Assembly: GCA_002496565.1 (NCBI GenBank)
Contig: DAKJ01000016.1
Span: forward strand, 1-64,000
Direction of reading: 5' to 3'
DNA: 64,000 bases
Source of the DNA: Methanosarcina sp. UBA289
GTDB taxonomy: Archaea > Halobacteriota > Methanosarcinia > Methanosarcinales > Methanosarcinaceae
Shown here: positions 26,461 to 34,630 of the stretch, in pieces
Layout of the letters: each line of letters begins with the position of its first letter
Numbering within the stretch: position 1 is the stretch's first letter
The notes under the pieces: model-generated
Seen by the model: the letters and a program-made list of their open reading frames with translations, nothing else
What the model was told of the DNA's origin: nothing
The model's database searches: none
Position numbers and translations under genes: made by a program

Positions 26461-26745
26461 AGCCTTTCCGGAGTTTGGAAATGTAGCATTTGTCTTTAAA
26501 GTAAGGCTGCAGCTTCTTAGGGATACAGGCACAACTATTTCTCCTTTTTAATTCATTCCTGCTACTTCAGGAACTTGAAAACCTGCTTAGGATACAGAAA
26601 CACTCAGAAAATTCCCAAGGCAGCAGAATACCTCTTAAAACGTCCACAGGTCTTATGGGTCAATTATCCCGTTTACCAAAGCACCCGAGTCACAAACTTG
26701 CATATAGGTATCTCAAGGCGATTACAGAAGAAGCCATGCAGGATG
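26461..26745 (+). pseudogene. metY relic (O-acetylhomoserine sulfhydrylase fragment)
   Basis: Three frames together read FGNVAFVFKVRLQLL, RDTGTTISPFNSFLL, LRIQKHSEN, AEYLLKRPQVLWVNYP and PKHPSHKLAYRYLK. These line up in order with the intact MetY at 12544-13887 (FGKAAFIVKARVQFI, RDTGACISPFNSFLL, MKKHCDN, KYLEKHPKVSWVSYP, SHGSHELAKKYLK). At least two frameshifts, and both ends are missing. The 116-codon frame starting at 26575 is only one part of this relic. Confidence 0.8.
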
Positions 26746-26979
26746 CAGCTGACAATTATTACTAATTTACTTGTAATTAATATAATACTGGAATGTGTAG
26801 CTATTTTTAATGTATTCATACTGGAAGTGACCGAAAAAATTAATACAGTTGAGTTCTGTATATTTATGAGAAAGTTCTTATTTTCAGGCAAGCTGCGAAT
26901 TATTCGACTAAAAAGTATGAGTTAAAAGTATTGAGTAGTAGAGATATCTAAATAAAAATAAAAAGAAGGAAAAAAATAA

Positions 26980-27357
26980 ATGGCACGAGTTATGATCGTA
27001 GAAGATGCCGAACTTATGCGAATGGCAATTCGGGATACTCTGTTTAAGCACGGGCACGAAGTGGTTGCCGAAGTGGCTGATGAGGAAGAAGCCGTTGAGA
27101 TATATCTGGAGGTAAAGCCGGATCTCGTATTAATGAATATAATGTTGCCGGATAACGTGCCAGAGAATATGAATTGGAAAAGCTTGCTGAGTAAGTTTCT
27201 TATACTAGACCACGAAGCAAAAATGGCAATGTTTTCATCTCTTGGTCAGCAGATTCTGATAACAGAATCTCTGAAAATAGGATCTATGGGCTTTATAGTA
27301 AACCCCTTTGAACCCGGAATGCTGAACGTAATTAGAAAAATTGCCGAACCGAATTAA
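26980..27357 (+). CDS. CheY-like receiver domain lacking the phosphoacceptor Asp
   Basis: A 125-residue single receiver domain with VMIVEDAELMR at the start (acidic pair Glu8/Asp9) and the usual alternation of strands and helices. The phosphorylated Asp of the motif DLVLMDIMLP is Asn here (position 53), and the conserved Lys of FIVKPF is also Asn (position 108). It therefore cannot be phosphorylated in the normal way; it may be a pseudo-receiver or be decaying. An AAGGAAAAAAATAA leader precedes the ATG. There is no histidine kinase or chemotaxis gene in the window. Confidence 0.8.
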   Translation: MARVMIVEDAELMRMAIRDTLFKHGHEVVAEVADEEEAVEIYLEVKPDLVLMNIMLPDNVPENMNWKSLLSKFLILDHEAKMAMFSSLGQQILITESLKIGSMGFIVNPFEPGMLNVIRKIAEPN

Positions 27358-27454
27358 CCTTCTTGAGTCATATGGGTCTTAACAAGACCTCATCAACAGA
27401 AACAGGACCTCAACGAGATCTCAATACATTTGAAGTTTCCAGATCCTTTAATTC

Positions 27455-27821
27455 TCGAACTTCTCTTCCAGCTTCTGTACAGTTTTATATCCAATCCAGG
27501 AAGAAAGGGCAATATTATATTCAGCAGCAGGGATTTTTTCAGATTTTCAAGTGCGTCAACCTCTCTTATAATCAGATTCGGCTTTAAATATTTTTTATTG
27601 AGTTTCTTAATCTAATTTGCCTCGCCCTTCCAGACTATATGATGAGAAGGAACTATTCCGGATACGTTTACAAGTCCTTTTTCATATGGGGCCTTTTCGC
27701 TTTCACCTCTCCATTCGTCACTGATGGATATATAAATCTGGAATTCAGCAAAATTGTAAGCCTTTTCATAATCCGAATTTTCGCGGCAAAAACCAATATA
27801 GAAGAATTTCAAGAGAATCAT
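27455..27821 (-). pseudogene. Decayed gene of unknown function
   Basis: Pieces in more than one minus-strand frame read like a single protein: AEFQIYISISDEWRGE, GIVPSHHIVWKGEAN (stop), KYLKPNLIIREVDALENLKK, then after a frameshift IPAAEYNIALSSWIGYKTV and EKFEN. I do not recognise the family. The coherent amino-acid composition across frames suggests a broken gene rather than chance. The rest of the spacer (27822-27977) holds AGAGAAGAAATTAG-type repeats before the flavin oxidoreductase. Confidence 0.35.
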
Positions 27822-27977
27822 TAACCTACGAGAACTAAACCTATAAGAAAGAAGTTAGCGAGGATACATATAAAAAAATTAGAGATGAAATTAGAGATGA
27901 AATTGGAGAAGAGATTAGAGAATAAATAGAGAAGAAATTGGCAAGTAAATAAGAGAAGAAATTAGCGGGGAAATAAA

Positions 27978-28979
27978 ATGACTAAGATAACCGACGAATT
28001 TGTGATACGTGGGAATCACATTAAAAACCGAATTGTAATGCCCCCTATGGTTACTTTTTCCTTTCATGGGGAGAATGGATCTTATTATGGCAAGCAGCAC
28101 ATTGAACACTATACGAAGCGTGCAAAAGGCGGTGCAGGTCTTATTATTGTGCAGGCCACGAGCGTGTTTGGGGCTGTAGATTCTACAGGTAGTTGGTCAG
28201 CAGGTGATATTGCAGCTTTGAAGCAAATTGCAACCAACTGCCATGAGTATGGTGCGACGATAATGATGCAACTCTCTTGCGGCAATATGGATATCAACGA
28301 GTTGTCAGCCGAAGAAATTCATTCTATGCAGATGAACATGAAACGGGCAGCCATTCGTGCCTGTGAAATGGATTTTGACGGCGTTGAATATCATTTCGCC
28401 CATGGATTTACCTTATGCAAGTTTCTTGATGCTTCATATAATCGCCGAGCAGACCAGTACGGCGGCGATGCTCTAAACAGGGCAAGAGTTTTAACACAAA
28501 TTCTACCGGAGATTCGGAACAATACCCGTAGAAATTTTATTGTCAGCGTGCGCATGGGCGAGTGTTTACCAGAAAGCAAGGACGGCATTGAAGCAGCCAA
28601 AACCTTTGAAAAAGCCGGTATTGATTTACTGCACATCTCGTTTGGCATGCAGCCTCCAACAAATCCGGTTCCGGAAGGTTTCATATGCAGTCCTATAACC
28701 TATAGCGGCTGTAAGATCAAAAAAGAAGTAAAGATTCCCGTTATCGCAGTCAACGAAATCCGTACGGAAGAGCAGGTACGGTTCTTAATAGAAAATGATT
28801 ATGTGGATTTTGCTGCTGTTGGGAGGGGCATGTTAGCTGATCCTGAGTTTGCCAATCATGTGATAAACAGCGAGCCTGTGAACATGTGCTTGGGATGTGA
28901 GAGATGTTTCTGGTTTAGTGATCATACATTGTGCCCGGCAAGAAATCGGTGTACAGAAAGCTCAGTAAATCCTGATTGA
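27978..28979 (+). CDS. Old-yellow-enzyme-like flavin oxidoreductase, single-domain
   Basis: 333 residues of the FMN-binding TIM-barrel part of the NADH:flavin oxidoreductase family. It has KNRIVMPPM at the start, YYGKQHIEHYTKRAKGG, GVEYHFAHGFTLCKFLDASYNRR, YGGDALNRAR, AAVGRGMLADPEF and a C-terminal CLGCERCFWF...CPAR cluster that in larger relatives helps bind a [4Fe-4S]. The FAD/NAD domains of the 2,4-dienoyl-CoA reductase type are absent. It precedes the NHLP precursor and radical SAM genes by 266 bases on the same strand and could act on the peptide, which is inference. Confidence 0.85.
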   Translation: MTKITDEFVIRGNHIKNRIVMPPMVTFSFHGENGSYYGKQHIEHYTKRAKGGAGLIIVQATSVFGAVDSTGSWSAGDIAALKQIATNCHEYGATIMMQLSCGNMDINELSAEEIHSMQMNMKRAAIRACEMDFDGVEYHFAHGFTLCKFLDASYNRRADQYGGDALNRARVLTQILPEIRNNTRRNFIVSVRMGECLPESKDGIEAAKTFEKAGIDLLHISFGMQPPTNPVPEGFICSPITYSGCKIKKEVKIPVIAVNEIRTEEQVRFLIENDYVDFAAVGRGMLADPEFANHVINSEPVNMCLGCERCFWFSDHTLCPARNRCTESSVNPD

Positions 28980-29245
28980 CCCTATATCCTTCTTACTAAT
29001 TCACCCGGCAGGTGATTATGAAAAACCATGTAGTCATAAAGGATCAAGTGGTCAGAAGGAAGTGGTCAGAAAGATCAACAAGCTTATTTTTTTAGTGTTA
29101 TTTCTTTATAAATCTAATAGAGTTCAAGTATTATTTTTAATGTGTTATAATGAATGTTTATATTCGTCGCTAAATGTTTATACTATTAATCAGTACCAAT
29201 TATTGAGAAAAGTTTTAATGCTTACTTAATGTAGGGGGTAAAATA

Positions 29246-29644
29246 ATGAAAAAAATTAAGAAGGAAGTCAAAATGGCAGACACGCTGCCCCGTGAGGAGT
29301 TCAAGCAGCATGTTATCTCTAAAGCAGAGTTGAACCCGGAATTCAAGCAAAAATTATTGGATGATCCGCAGAAAGCGATCGGACAACAGGGCCTGAAGAC
29401 TCAGGCAGATGTGAAACATAAAGTCGTCGAGGAATCTGCTGATGTTATTTACCTGGTACTGCCCCAAAAACTGAAGGCAATCAATGGTGGGTGTGTTGGA
29501 TGCGATGGTGTAGGAGGCTGTGGATTCTGCGAATGTAACAGCAATATAGGAGATCAGCTACAAATAAGGCAATCAGCTACAGATAAAGCATCAGCTACAA
29601 ATAAAAGACAATCAGCTGCAAACAAGGCAATCGGCTACAAATAA
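29246..29644 (+). CDS. NHLP-leader RiPP precursor peptide with a Cys-rich core
   Basis: 132 residues. Residues about 12-76 are a nitrile-hydratase-like leader peptide: REEFKQHVISKAELNPEF, LLDDPQKAIGQQG, VVEESADVIYLVLPQK. A Gly-Gly at 81-82 precedes the core, with cysteines at 83, 86, 91, 94 and 96 (GGCVGCDGVGGCGFCEC). The tail (about 97-132) is translated from a DNA tandem repeat and is Ser/Ala/Lys/Gln-rich. An in-frame ATG at 29273 with AAGGAAG before it is an alternative start; GGGGGT precedes the first ATG. A radical SAM/SPASM enzyme follows 35 bases downstream. I expect thioether or similar Cys-based modification; the product is unknown. Confidence 0.85.
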   Translation: MKKIKKEVKMADTLPREEFKQHVISKAELNPEFKQKLLDDPQKAIGQQGLKTQADVKHKVVEESADVIYLVLPQKLKAINGGCVGCDGVGGCGFCECNSNIGDQLQIRQSATDKASATNKRQSAANKAIGYK

Positions 29645-29670
29645 AGCATCAGCTATAAAACTAGGCAATC
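29553..29670 (+). repeat. 18-21 bp tandem repeat crossing the precursor stop codon
   Basis: Six copies of ATCAGCTACAAATAAGGCA (18-21 bp, imperfect) run from codon 103 of the precursor through its stop into the spacer before the radical SAM gene. Because unit lengths are not multiples of three, the reading frame changes along the array and the stop is simply where AAATAA falls in frame. Confidence 0.8.
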
Positions 29671-29679
29671 ATTACGAAC

Positions 29680-31053
29680 ATGAAACCATCAATTTATAAT
29701 TTTGTCTGGTCAACCGATGACCCAGAAAAGGTAATGATTTTTAACAGCCTTACTACGGCACTGGCTGAAGTGAGAAGGAGCCGCATAGATTTATTGAGCG
29801 TGTCTCAGTTTGACTACGCTCTCCTGCCAGAAAACAAAAGGAAGTTTGTTGATGAGCTACGAAAGGGAGGATTCGTTGTTGATGATTCAGCTGACGAACT
29901 GAGAATGGTCAAATTTACCTACAATAGTGATAAGTATGATAGCTCTATGGCCAGATTGGTTATCGCTCCCACTCTGGCTTGCAATTTTGCCTGTTCCTAT
30001 TGCTTTGAACAGTTAGACAAAAACCAGAGCAGGAATGAGGGTCAAAATGTTTTCATGCCAGATGATGTAAAGCAGGATTTACTAAACTACATCGAAAAAA
30101 TATTAAAGACAGGAAAAGATATATTCGTAACCTGGTATGGTGGAGAGCCACTCCTGGCAAAAGAGACTATTTTTGATTTATCGCAAAAAATAATTGACAT
30201 TGCGGACAAAAATAAAGTTGAATATTCGGCTGGCATGGTCACTAACGGCTACCTGCTTTCAGAGAATTCTGGCATAGTTCAGAACCTTAAGAAAAACAGA
30301 ATTAAGTTTATCCACGTTACCCTAGACGGACCTCGCGAAGTGCATGATAGTCGCAGAATGCTTAAAGGGAGCAACGGCCCGACATTCGACCGGATTCTTG
30401 AAGGAATTAAACTCTTGAAAGCAAACGGTATTGAGATATACGTCCGCGTAAATATTGACCGATCCAACATAGATAACATAAGCATGCTCCTGGATGTATT
30501 AAAGGAAAATAACCTGAGTGAGATATTCATTTACCTGGGCCATGTTATACCTTATACAGCAGGATGTAAGTCGTATGAGAGTTCCTGTATATTGACGGAA
30601 GAATTCTCGAGAATAAACCAGGCTTTTTACAAAAACCTGAATCTAATGGGCTTCGAGGCAGGAAGAACGTCCTTTTACCCAAGATTTGCCCGGGCGTGTG
30701 ATGCCAATCGGACAAATGCTTTTGTACTTGATCCCGATGGGGATATGTACAAGTGCTGGACAGAAATCGGTAACAAGACCGCAAGCATCGGAAAAATTGG
30801 CGACCTGATACGACAAGACAACGAGAAGGGAAAACACGAAATTCAATGGTTGTCCTGGGAGCCCTTCGAGTATTCGGAATGTGTAGAGTGTAAGATGCTA
30901 CCTATCTGTATGGGAGGTTGCGCCCATCAGACCATGTCCATCAATAAGGGCCGACCCGAATGCAAGGAGTGGAAATATGGTCTGGAACATTACGTTCGGA
31001 TTATGTTCTCCGATTTGAAGGCTCAGAGAGCAGACACCAATAAGTCTTGCTGA
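29680..31053 (+). CDS. Radical SAM/SPASM peptide maturase
   Basis: 457 residues. The radical SAM cluster motif is CNFACSYCFEQ (Cys 101, 105, 108), with the SAM-contact glycines WYGGEPLL near 152. The C-terminal SPASM domain has the full seven-cysteine pattern: C340, GDMYKC (359), then C401xxC404x5C410x3C414 and C428, giving two more Fe-S clusters. The N-terminal 90 residues resemble the substrate-binding lead-in of peptide-modifying enzymes. Such enzymes form thioether or C-C links in ribosomal peptides. Its place directly behind an NHLP precursor makes that peptide the likely substrate. No transporter or protease gene is adjacent. Confidence 0.9.
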   Translation: MKPSIYNFVWSTDDPEKVMIFNSLTTALAEVRRSRIDLLSVSQFDYALLPENKRKFVDELRKGGFVVDDSADELRMVKFTYNSDKYDSSMARLVIAPTLACNFACSYCFEQLDKNQSRNEGQNVFMPDDVKQDLLNYIEKILKTGKDIFVTWYGGEPLLAKETIFDLSQKIIDIADKNKVEYSAGMVTNGYLLSENSGIVQNLKKNRIKFIHVTLDGPREVHDSRRMLKGSNGPTFDRILEGIKLLKANGIEIYVRVNIDRSNIDNISMLLDVLKENNLSEIFIYLGHVIPYTAGCKSYESSCILTEEFSRINQAFYKNLNLMGFEAGRTSFYPRFARACDANRTNAFVLDPDGDMYKCWTEIGNKTASIGKIGDLIRQDNEKGKHEIQWLSWEPFEYSECVECKMLPICMGGCAHQTMSINKGRPECKEWKYGLEHYVRIMFSDLKAQRADTNKSC

Positions 31054-31547
31054 TATGGCCGAAAAACGATTATAGTCAAAAACCGCCTGAGACATGTAAG
31101 AACCAAAAATCCCAGATAGCTGATATATTAGTCCTGTAATATATTTTTGTATTCCGTATTTAAAAGTAAGGCTAGATTTACTAGTTGTTATAAGATCAAA
31201 AAAGAAGTAAATTTAATCCAAATTATTTTTAAAACTATTTTATTTGTATTGTACGTTATCAGTTTAATTTCTATTTCTGTTATCTGATTATAGAATTTTC
31301 TTGCCCTCAGTACTTCTCCAAACTTCTTTTTAGGGTTGCACTTATTTGCTGACTCCGTTTTAGATTCAAACTTTGCTTATTGCAAAAGTATCAAACATAT
31401 ATTTAATATTTTTTAAGACTTGATAACCCTTGAAAAACACTTTTTGATTCTACTTCTAAATAGCGTATTTATAGAAAGGAATATTATATAACTTATCAAA
31501 TAAAAACGTGGACTAAAAGTCTAAACTGTACATATGGGGGTAGAGAA
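31054..31547. other. AT-rich spacer after the maturase
   Basis: No gene was found. TATA-like ATATTATATAACT near 31480 may serve the tautomerase that follows. Confidence 0.35.
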
Positions 31548-31778
31548 ATTCCACTTGTTGATATCAAACTCATTGAAGATGTATTCTCCGAGGAAGAAAT
31601 CAAGAAGCTTATCAAAGACGTAACAGACGTTGTAGTTTCGTTCATGGGAGAAGATCTCCGTAGCTATACATTGGTAGTAGTCCAGGAAGTAAAAAGCGGA
31701 AGCTGGGGGGTAGGTGGACAGGCAATTGGATTGGAGGAAGTAAGAGCCATACAAGCAGGTACTTCAGAGAAGCCCTAA
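31548..31778 (+). CDS. 4-oxalocrotonate tautomerase-family protein with ATT start
   Basis: From the codon at 31548 the frame reads I/M-PLVDIKLIEDVFSEEE, KKLIKDVTDVVVSFMGED, YTLVVVQEVKSGSWGVGGQ, 76 residues, a complete tautomerase with the catalytic amino-terminal Pro following the start. The start codon is ATT, not ATG. GGGGGT lies about six bases upstream, a suitable Shine-Dalgarno. Either ATT is used as a rare start or a recent mutation has silenced the gene. The fold is intact to the stop. The natural substrate of such archaeal tautomerases is unknown. Confidence 0.6.
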   Translation: MPLVDIKLIEDVFSEEEIKKLIKDVTDVVVSFMGEDLRSYTLVVVQEVKSGSWGVGGQAIGLEEVRAIQAGTSEKP

Positions 31779-31805
31779 GCCATACTAAGGAAAAAACGGA
31801 GATTA

Positions 31806-31831
31806 GCTGGCAGGATTTGATGTCTGCCAGC
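31806..31831. terminator. Hairpin after the tautomerase
   Basis: A perfect GCTGGCAG/CTGCCAGC stem with a 10-nt loop lies 27 bases after the stop. No T run follows, so it may be a weak terminator or an RNA 3' end. Confidence 0.4.
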
Positions 31832-31969
31832 GATTTAATCGTTCCTATGCACGATTACTGTCAATATCCTCAGAGAATAAAACGCTTTAGAAAGCGGAGT
31901 GAAAGTATTGTCTAATATTGTTATGAGCAATTAACTGGTTAAACTGAATAGCCTGGTATATTTTTGTTT

Positions 31970-32097
31970 GAGCTTATCCCAAAACTCAAAATTTGCTTCT
32001 TTAGTCTCATATTTTAAGCAACCAAGAGCTTCTGATTATGGAAGCAATCCTGAATAATTCTGAGAATTGAGATTAAAACTGGTTTTGGGATAAACTC
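31970..32097. mobile_element. MITE-like element, 128 bp, with 16-bp TIRs
   Basis: The left end GAGCTTATCCCAAAAC and the reverse complement of the right end GAGTTTATCCCAAAAC match at 15 of 16 bases. There is no coding capacity. A related copy is at 60688-60801. At 32104-32148 a piece inverted relative to the 10575-10697 element abuts it, so two families have landed here. Confidence 0.65.
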
Positions 32098-32103
32098 TTT
32101 ATT

Positions 32104-32148
32104 TATTTTAGCCTCTTGAAGCTGATTTAGATAAGTTTTCTACAAAGC
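32104..32148. repeat. Inverted partial copy of the 10575-10697 element
   Basis: The reverse complement of this stretch (GCTTTGTAGAAAACTTATCT onward, with CTTCAAGAGGCTAAAA) matches 10576-10622 with few changes. Only one end is present. Confidence 0.65.
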
Positions 32149-32203
32149 TGATCTACCTAATTTATTTTACCATTCTTTAGATTGGCTTTTTACAGACTAA
32201 CCA

Positions 32204-32464
32204 GGAGTCTATTTTACCTTTAAAAACTGGGAAGTTAGCCATTATCTGACAGAAGGAGCTGAAAAACTTGATTTTGTTAATCCTAAATTTGGGGTTTTTC
32301 GGGTTGATTCTCAAGAAATAAGGCAAAAAATCCTGAGTATTTCTTATGCTGATTGGAAAAAGTTAGGGTTTTCTAAGGGGACTTTGCATTATATGAAACA
32401 AAATGCAAAAAGTGATAAGCTTTTCATCTTAATAGACTCTGTTCTTACTTTTCGTAAACCTTAA
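32204..32464 (+). pseudogene. Possible C-terminal relic of cas1
   Basis: One frame reads LTEGAEKLDFVNPKF, RVDSQEIRQKILSISYADW, KKLGFSKGTLHYMKQNAKSDK, then a stop. This tail (DSxEIRxKIL...WKxLGFSKGTLHYMK) resembles the C-terminal extension of Cas1 proteins of methanogens as I remember them. The rest of Cas1 is missing and no CRISPR repeats or other cas genes are present. It lies downstream of the MITE-like elements. Without a search the identity stays uncertain. Confidence 0.4.
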
Positions 32465-32621
32465 ACTTCCCTTTTCTATCCTAAGACTGTCCTTTACTTC
32501 TCAATCATTAACGTTTCATTTCAAATCCTAATAAGAAGAACGCTTCATTTTAATATTCAAATTATGGAAAAATATGACAAAATACAAAATAAGTAATATA
32601 CTTTCATGCAATAATCTTTTT

Positions 32622-33932
32622 ATGCGTTTTAGAAAGAGGATAAAAATAGCAAAAGGTATTAGTTTAAATTTTTCCAAATCAGGTCTAAGTACAACATTTG
32701 GTATGAAGGGGTTGTCATTTAATGTAGGAACAAAAGGGGCTTATGTAAACTATGGAATTCCTGGAACTGGACTTTATGATAGAAAGAAACTTTCTTCTGG
32801 TTCTCCAGTTTTAACAAAATCTTCTAATTCCCTCACTAAATCAGCAGGTAAAGAAAGTAAATCTCAATCAGATGTTTCTCAAGATCTTCAATTGAGGATG
32901 AATGAGTTGGGAGATGTTCAAGTCTTTGATTCAGAAAGCAGATTGATAGAAGATAAAGAATTCTTACGTAAACTAATGAAAACACCACAGTATAGTGAAA
33001 AAATAAAATTTTTAAAACAAGAAATAATTGCCAAAATCCATAAACTAAATGATCAGTTCATAAATATTTATCAATTAACTCCAAAATTGGAGACAGAGGA
33101 AGAGTGGATAAATGAATATAAGAATTTATCACCAGCAGTTTACATGAAAAAAGAGTTTAGTGTGCCTGAACTCCCTTCTATTGAAGAAAGCATTTCCCAA
33201 ATAGAAGAGCGTGCTAAAAAAGAAGTCAAAGGCATTCTTTTCTGGAAAAATGAATCTAAAAGGCAAGAATTTGTCAATGCAAATTTAGAATTGTTACGTC
33301 AAGAGAGAGCAAAATGGGAAGCTGAAAAAATACTTTTTCAGGAAGAAGAGTCTAAACGGAAGAATAAAATTGATGAAGAAAATAAGGCCATAGAGAAGAG
33401 AAAATGGGAAATTGAAAATTGTATTTTGACAGGAAAAAGTGACTATGTTAATTCACAAATGGAAAAAATCCTTTCAACTTTAGAACTACCAGTAGATTTT
33501 TCTGTTGATTTCAACTTCAAGGAACCTGACATAATAGAAGTAGATTTGGATCTTCCAGAAATTGAAGATTTACCTAATAAGAAAGCAAATTTACTTAGTA
33601 GTGGAAAACTTTCTGTCAAAGAAAAAACAAAAAAACAGATCCTTCAAGATTATGCTACATGCGTTCATGGACTTGCTTTCTTTTTAGCAGGATTATTCTT
33701 CAATATTAGTCCAAAAGTATCTCAAATAAATATAGCTGGATACACTCAAAGACTGGATCCAAAAACAGGTAATACAAAAGATACTTACATCTATTATATT
33801 GAGTTTGAAAGAGAAATTTTTAGTAAGTTAAGCATTTCTCAGATTAATCCTATAGATGCCTTTGAGAATTTTAGTTATAAGAGAAATATTCTCAAATCAT
33901 TAGAGATGAAAGAAGTTGAAATTACCTCATGA
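32622..33932 (+). CDS. DUF4236 domain protein with coiled coil
   Basis: About 436 residues. The N-terminal DUF4236 domain is clear: RFRKRIKIAKGISLNFSKSG, then STTFGMKG, NVGTKGAYVNYGIPGTGLY. A Ser/Lys linker, a long charged helical region with EEERAKKEVKG and KIDEENKAIEKRKWEIEN coiled-coil stretches (about 170-270) and a folded C-terminal domain of about 150 residues follow. DUF4236 occurs in phage- and plasmid-borne and genomic-island proteins; the function is unknown. The frame opens at 32574, but family members begin M(G)FRFR, so the ATG at 32622 is preferred. AT-rich compared with the core genes. Confidence 0.75.
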   Translation: MRFRKRIKIAKGISLNFSKSGLSTTFGMKGLSFNVGTKGAYVNYGIPGTGLYDRKKLSSGSPVLTKSSNSLTKSAGKESKSQSDVSQDLQLRMNELGDVQVFDSESRLIEDKEFLRKLMKTPQYSEKIKFLKQEIIAKIHKLNDQFINIYQLTPKLETEEEWINEYKNLSPAVYMKKEFSVPELPSIEESISQIEERAKKEVKGILFWKNESKRQEFVNANLELLRQERAKWEAEKILFQEEESKRKNKIDEENKAIEKRKWEIENCILTGKSDYVNSQMEKILSTLELPVDFSVDFNFKEPDIIEVDLDLPEIEDLPNKKANLLSSGKLSVKEKTKKQILQDYATCVHGLAFFLAGLFFNISPKVSQINIAGYTQRLDPKTGNTKDTYIYYIEFEREIFSKLSISQINPIDAFENFSYKRNILKSLEMKEVEITS

Positions 33933-34630
33933 ATTGATGTCATGAGAAATTTTCAATTTTTATTAAAAGAACTTTACATAAATCTAATTTTGTTTTAGTT
34001 AAGAGTATTTGTAAAAAAACAATACTTTTTGTTATTTTGCAGCAACACATAAAAAATTAAGCCTTTTATTAAAAAAATCATTATAAAAGTAAAATTAATT
34101 TAGGCCAAAGCAATTCTCTAAAATGTGTACTGTTAAAATCATACATTTGCATACAAAAAAATTAACTTTTATCTAAATAAATTTATAAAATATATATTTA
34201 ATCAAGGCAACTTCCATATCACTTCGGCAGGCAACTTACCCTTTTTCGGGGAAACGTCGCATGTATAGAATTCATTATCGGAATTGGGGTTCACTGTTAT
34301 AAGATAGGAACAACACATTTAAAACACCTTTAATATATTACTATATGAATTATCAGTATATACATAAAACAATATCTCTGCCGGAGCTTTAGCATTTAAT
34401 GTACCGAATATTTACGTTTTCATAATTTAGAGCAAATGTACTCCGGTGAACTCATCGAGTTAAGGAACAAAAACCACTAGAAAGTACTAAATTCATTTTG
34501 CAGATAAATCAACCGGATGTTATGAAACAACCAGAGGAAAAAAATGAGAAATGTTGCAACTGCAATTTATCCAGGACCCTCTAGTTTTATACTTCTTCCT
34601 ATAAAGAAAAGAGGCTTTCGCCTCAGAATT
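33933..34630. other. AT-rich spacer with a short coding-like remnant
   Basis: The minus strand at about 34202-34300 reads NEFYTCDVSPKKGKLPAEV then IWKLP and a stop, perhaps the end of a lost gene. No other feature was found. Confidence 0.3.

Noticed and set aside
26575..26925. 116-codon frame
   Set aside because: Its first part is one frame of the metY relic and the rest has no resemblance to a protein.
29553..29670. CRISPR-like array
   Set aside because: Units are 18-21 bp with no unique spacers; it is a simple tandem repeat within and after the precursor gene.
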